Both the position numbers and the translations under genes were made by a program. A stretch of 35,536 nt of DNA from Clostridiales bacterium (GTDB lineage: Bacteria; Bacillota; Clostridia; Lachnospirales; CAG-274). Below, one piece after another: positions 33,583 through 35,536 of this stretch. The stretch covers positions 1 to 35,536 of the forward strand of contig JAJQBF010000078.1 of NCBI GenBank assembly GCA_021203425.1, in the 5' to 3' direction. Position 1 is the first letter of the stretch. Every line of letters begins with the position of its first letter. Under the pieces are notes generated by a model, which saw only the letters and a list, made by a program, of their open reading frames with translations, was not told the DNA's origin and did no database searches.

Positions 33583-34086
33583 ATGCAGGGAAAAACAGAA
33601 ACGGCGGATTTTACGGAGGACGCCGCCGTTGTTTTGGGCTGCGGAGTAAAGGGCACAAAGCTCACCGTAAATTTAAAACAGCGGCTGGATAAGGTCTGTG
33701 AATATTATGAGGAAAACCCGAACTGTATAATTTGTGTAACAGGGGGCAGGGGTCCTCAGGAGGATATTGCCGAGGGAGAGGCTATGGGAAATTATCTCGA
33801 AGAACAGGGCATACCCTCTGAAAAAATAATAAGAGAAACGCAGACCTCAAGTACGGAAGAAAATTTTGCTTTTTCAAAGACACTTTTAGACGATTATTTT
33901 GAGAATAAAGAGTATTCTGTTGTTTACATAACAAATGATTTTCACAGCTACAGAGCCGGGCTTTATGCTGGGGAAACAAGCTTTTATGAGGTTCACAGCT
34001 TTTCGGCGCCAAGCAGTATAAGATCACTTCTGCCTAATTATATGAGAGAGGTTTTGGCTGTTGTGGAAAAATGGGTTTTCGGCTGA
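33583..34086 (+). CDS. YdcF/SanA/ElyC (DUF218) domain protein, probably the C-terminal part of the frameshifted gene
   Basis: AAVVLGCGVKGTKLTVNLKQRLDKVCEYYEENPNCIICVTGGRGPQEDIAEGEAMGNYLEEQGIPSEKIIRETQTSSTEENFAFSKTLL...TNDFHSYRAGLYA; the nominal ATG lacks an RBS. Confidence 0.85.
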   Translation: MQGKTETADFTEDAAVVLGCGVKGTKLTVNLKQRLDKVCEYYEENPNCIICVTGGRGPQEDIAEGEAMGNYLEEQGIPSEKIIRETQTSSTEENFAFSKTLLDDYFENKEYSVVYITNDFHSYRAGLYAGETSFYEVHSFSAPSSIRSLLPNYMREVLAVVEKWVFG

Positions 34087-34119
34087 GAATGTTTTCTTGA
34101 ACAATAAAATATAACTATG

Positions 34120-34158
34120 CAAAATGAGCCTTCCGCATGATTAAAGGAAGGCTTTGTT
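34120..34158. terminator. Terminator between the YdcF-family gene and convergent murA
   Basis: caaaatgAGCCTTCC-gcatgattaaa-GGAAGGCTttgtttg. Confidence 0.8.
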
Positions 34159-34177
34159 TGATGTTGCAAAATATTGA

Positions 34178-35425
34178 CTAATTATTTATAATACTTATTT
34201 CGCCGCCTAAATCACTGATTTTTTCGCCGAAATTTTTATATCCTCTGAAAATATAATCGGCATTTTTTATACGGCTTTCCCCCTCTGCCGCAAGAGCGGT
34301 CATACAAAGGGCGGCGCCGCCACGAAGGTCGAAGGCTGTCACATCGGCGCCCTTAAGCTTTTTTGTTCCGGTTATAATAAAGCCCTTATTTTCTTCTATA
34401 TCCGCTCCGAATTTTAAAAGTTGACTTATATGTCTGTTTCTGCCTTCAAAAACCGTTTCTTTGATAATACTTTTTCCCTTGGCAATAGAAAGCATTGCCG
34501 TAAGCTGTGGCTGAAGGTCAGTAGGAAAGCCGGGGTAGGGCTTTACAACAATTTCATCTATGGCTTTCAGTCTTTCGATTGATTTTAAGCTGATATAATC
34601 CCGTCCGTATTTCAATTCACAGCCTGTTTTTCTCAAGATGTCCCAAACAATCCCCAGTTCCGTCGGGCTTATTCCCCTAAGACTTATTTTGCCCCCTGTC
34701 ATAGCCGCCCCGAAAAGGTAGGTTCCGGCTTCTATTCTGTCGGGCATAGTACAGTAGGGCTTTGACTTAAGGGTTCTCTCGCCCTCTATATAAATGCAGC
34801 TGTTTTTAACCTTTATGCCGGCGCCGCAGGTGTTAAGAAATTTGATTAAATCAAGGGTTTCCGGCTCAAGAGAAGGGTTTTCGATAACCGTCTGCCCCTT
34901 TGCATAACAGGCGGCAATTATTATATTTTGAGTAGCTCCCACACTGGGATATCGGAGATTTATTTTTGTACCTTTAAGTCTCCCTTTAACCCTTATAAGC
35001 CCTTCGGTTTCTTCTGTTTCGGCGCCCAAGGCTTTAAAGCCGTATAAATGAAGGTCGATTGGTCTTTCCCCCAAAATACAGCCGCCCGGTTTGGAAAAGA
35101 CTGTCTCACCGAATCTGCCCAAAAGTCCGCCGCAGAAGGTTATTGAGGATCTCATTTTACAGCCCGGTTCAGAGGGTATTTCATAGCTGTTTATGCCGTT
35201 TAAGTCAGCATAAAGGGTGCCCTTCGAAAGCTCTGCCTTTCCTCCCAAATACCTTATGATGTCAACAGATGTTTTTATGTCTGTAATGTCCGGGCAGTTA
35301 TATATAACCCCCGTTCCGTTCATTCCCGCAAGAGCAGCAAGCTCCGGCAGGACGGCATTTTTTGCTCCGGAAACTGTTATTTCGCCCCTGAGCCTTCTGC
35401 CTCCGCTTATTTTAATTTCAGCCAA
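34178..35425 (-). CDS. murA: UDP-N-acetylglucosamine 1-carboxyvinyltransferase
   Basis: SGAKNAVLPELAALAG; KPGGCILGERPIDLHLYGFKALGAE (active-site Cys); YPGFPTDLQPQLTAM. Confidence 0.95.
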   Translation of the reverse strand: MAEIKISGGRRLRGEITVSGAKNAVLPELAALAGMNGTGVIYNCPDITDIKTSVDIIRYLGGKAELSKGTLYADLNGINSYEIPSEPGCKMRSSITFCGGLLGRFGETVFSKPGGCILGERPIDLHLYGFKALGAETEETEGLIRVKGRLKGTKINLRYPSVGATQNIIIAACYAKGQTVIENPSLEPETLDLIKFLNTCGAGIKVKNSCIYIEGERTLKSKPYCTMPDRIEAGTYLFGAAMTGGKISLRGISPTELGIVWDILRKTGCELKYGRDYISLKSIERLKAIDEIVVKPYPGFPTDLQPQLTAMLSIAKGKSIIKETVFEGRNRHISQLLKFGADIEENKGFIITGTKKLKGADVTAFDLRGGAALCMTALAAEGESRIKNADYIFRGYKNFGEKISDLGGEISIINN

Positions 35426-35536
35426 ATTTTTCGCCGCCCTTACAAAAGCATATTGTTATAATATGGGAAATAAAACAAAATGTGAAGTATTAATGAAAAA
35501 TATTTAAAAAACGTTGCTTTTTGATTCCGTAAAAAT

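Noticed and set aside
1-35536. CRISPR array, transposon or prophage
   Set aside because: No regularly spaced direct repeats and no transposase, integrase, recombinase or phage structural protein seen in the translated ORFs.

Overview
Window from a low-to-mid GC Firmicute, probably class Clostridia (inferred from gene content and RBS style; not tested). It is mostly housekeeping and envelope genes. In order: a secreted stalk-domain plus tannase-like serine hydrolase; rpsB-tsf; a secondary cell-wall/exopolysaccharide cluster (Wzx-like flippase fused in frame to a UDP-ManNAc/UDP-Glc dehydrogenase, two GT4 glycosyltransferases, VanZ-like, DUF4330, O-antigen-ligase-like, CsaB-like, TagA/WecG-like, EamA); tRNA-Leu(TAG) and tRNA-Ser(CGA); tgt; a dispersed two-hairpin repeat; purL; on the minus strand, a biotin-dependent Na+-pumping decarboxylase/transcarboxylase-type operon carrying a DUF3791-DUF3990-DUF3791 cassette; a divergent LysR regulator; an exonuclease; an NmFic-like class III Fic; MmcQ/YjbR; truA; a mltG-trmR-trhP block; a YdcF-family gene split by a frameshift; and murA on the minus strand. 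Best candidates for something new: (1) the ART-like DUF3990 gene sandwiched by two DUF3791 genes inside the decarboxylase operon; (2) two genes with reading-frame anomalies at 7-nt homopolymers (A7 and T7), each resolved by removing one base; (3) a GGCTGAACWGTAACGATTT motif about 30 nt upstream of the -35 box at two promoters, with a diverged hairpin-forming copy upstream of the tRNA promoter; (4) a nested-stem leader in front of rpsB. No CRISPR array, transposase or phage gene was seen. All family names come from reading the translations, without database searches.
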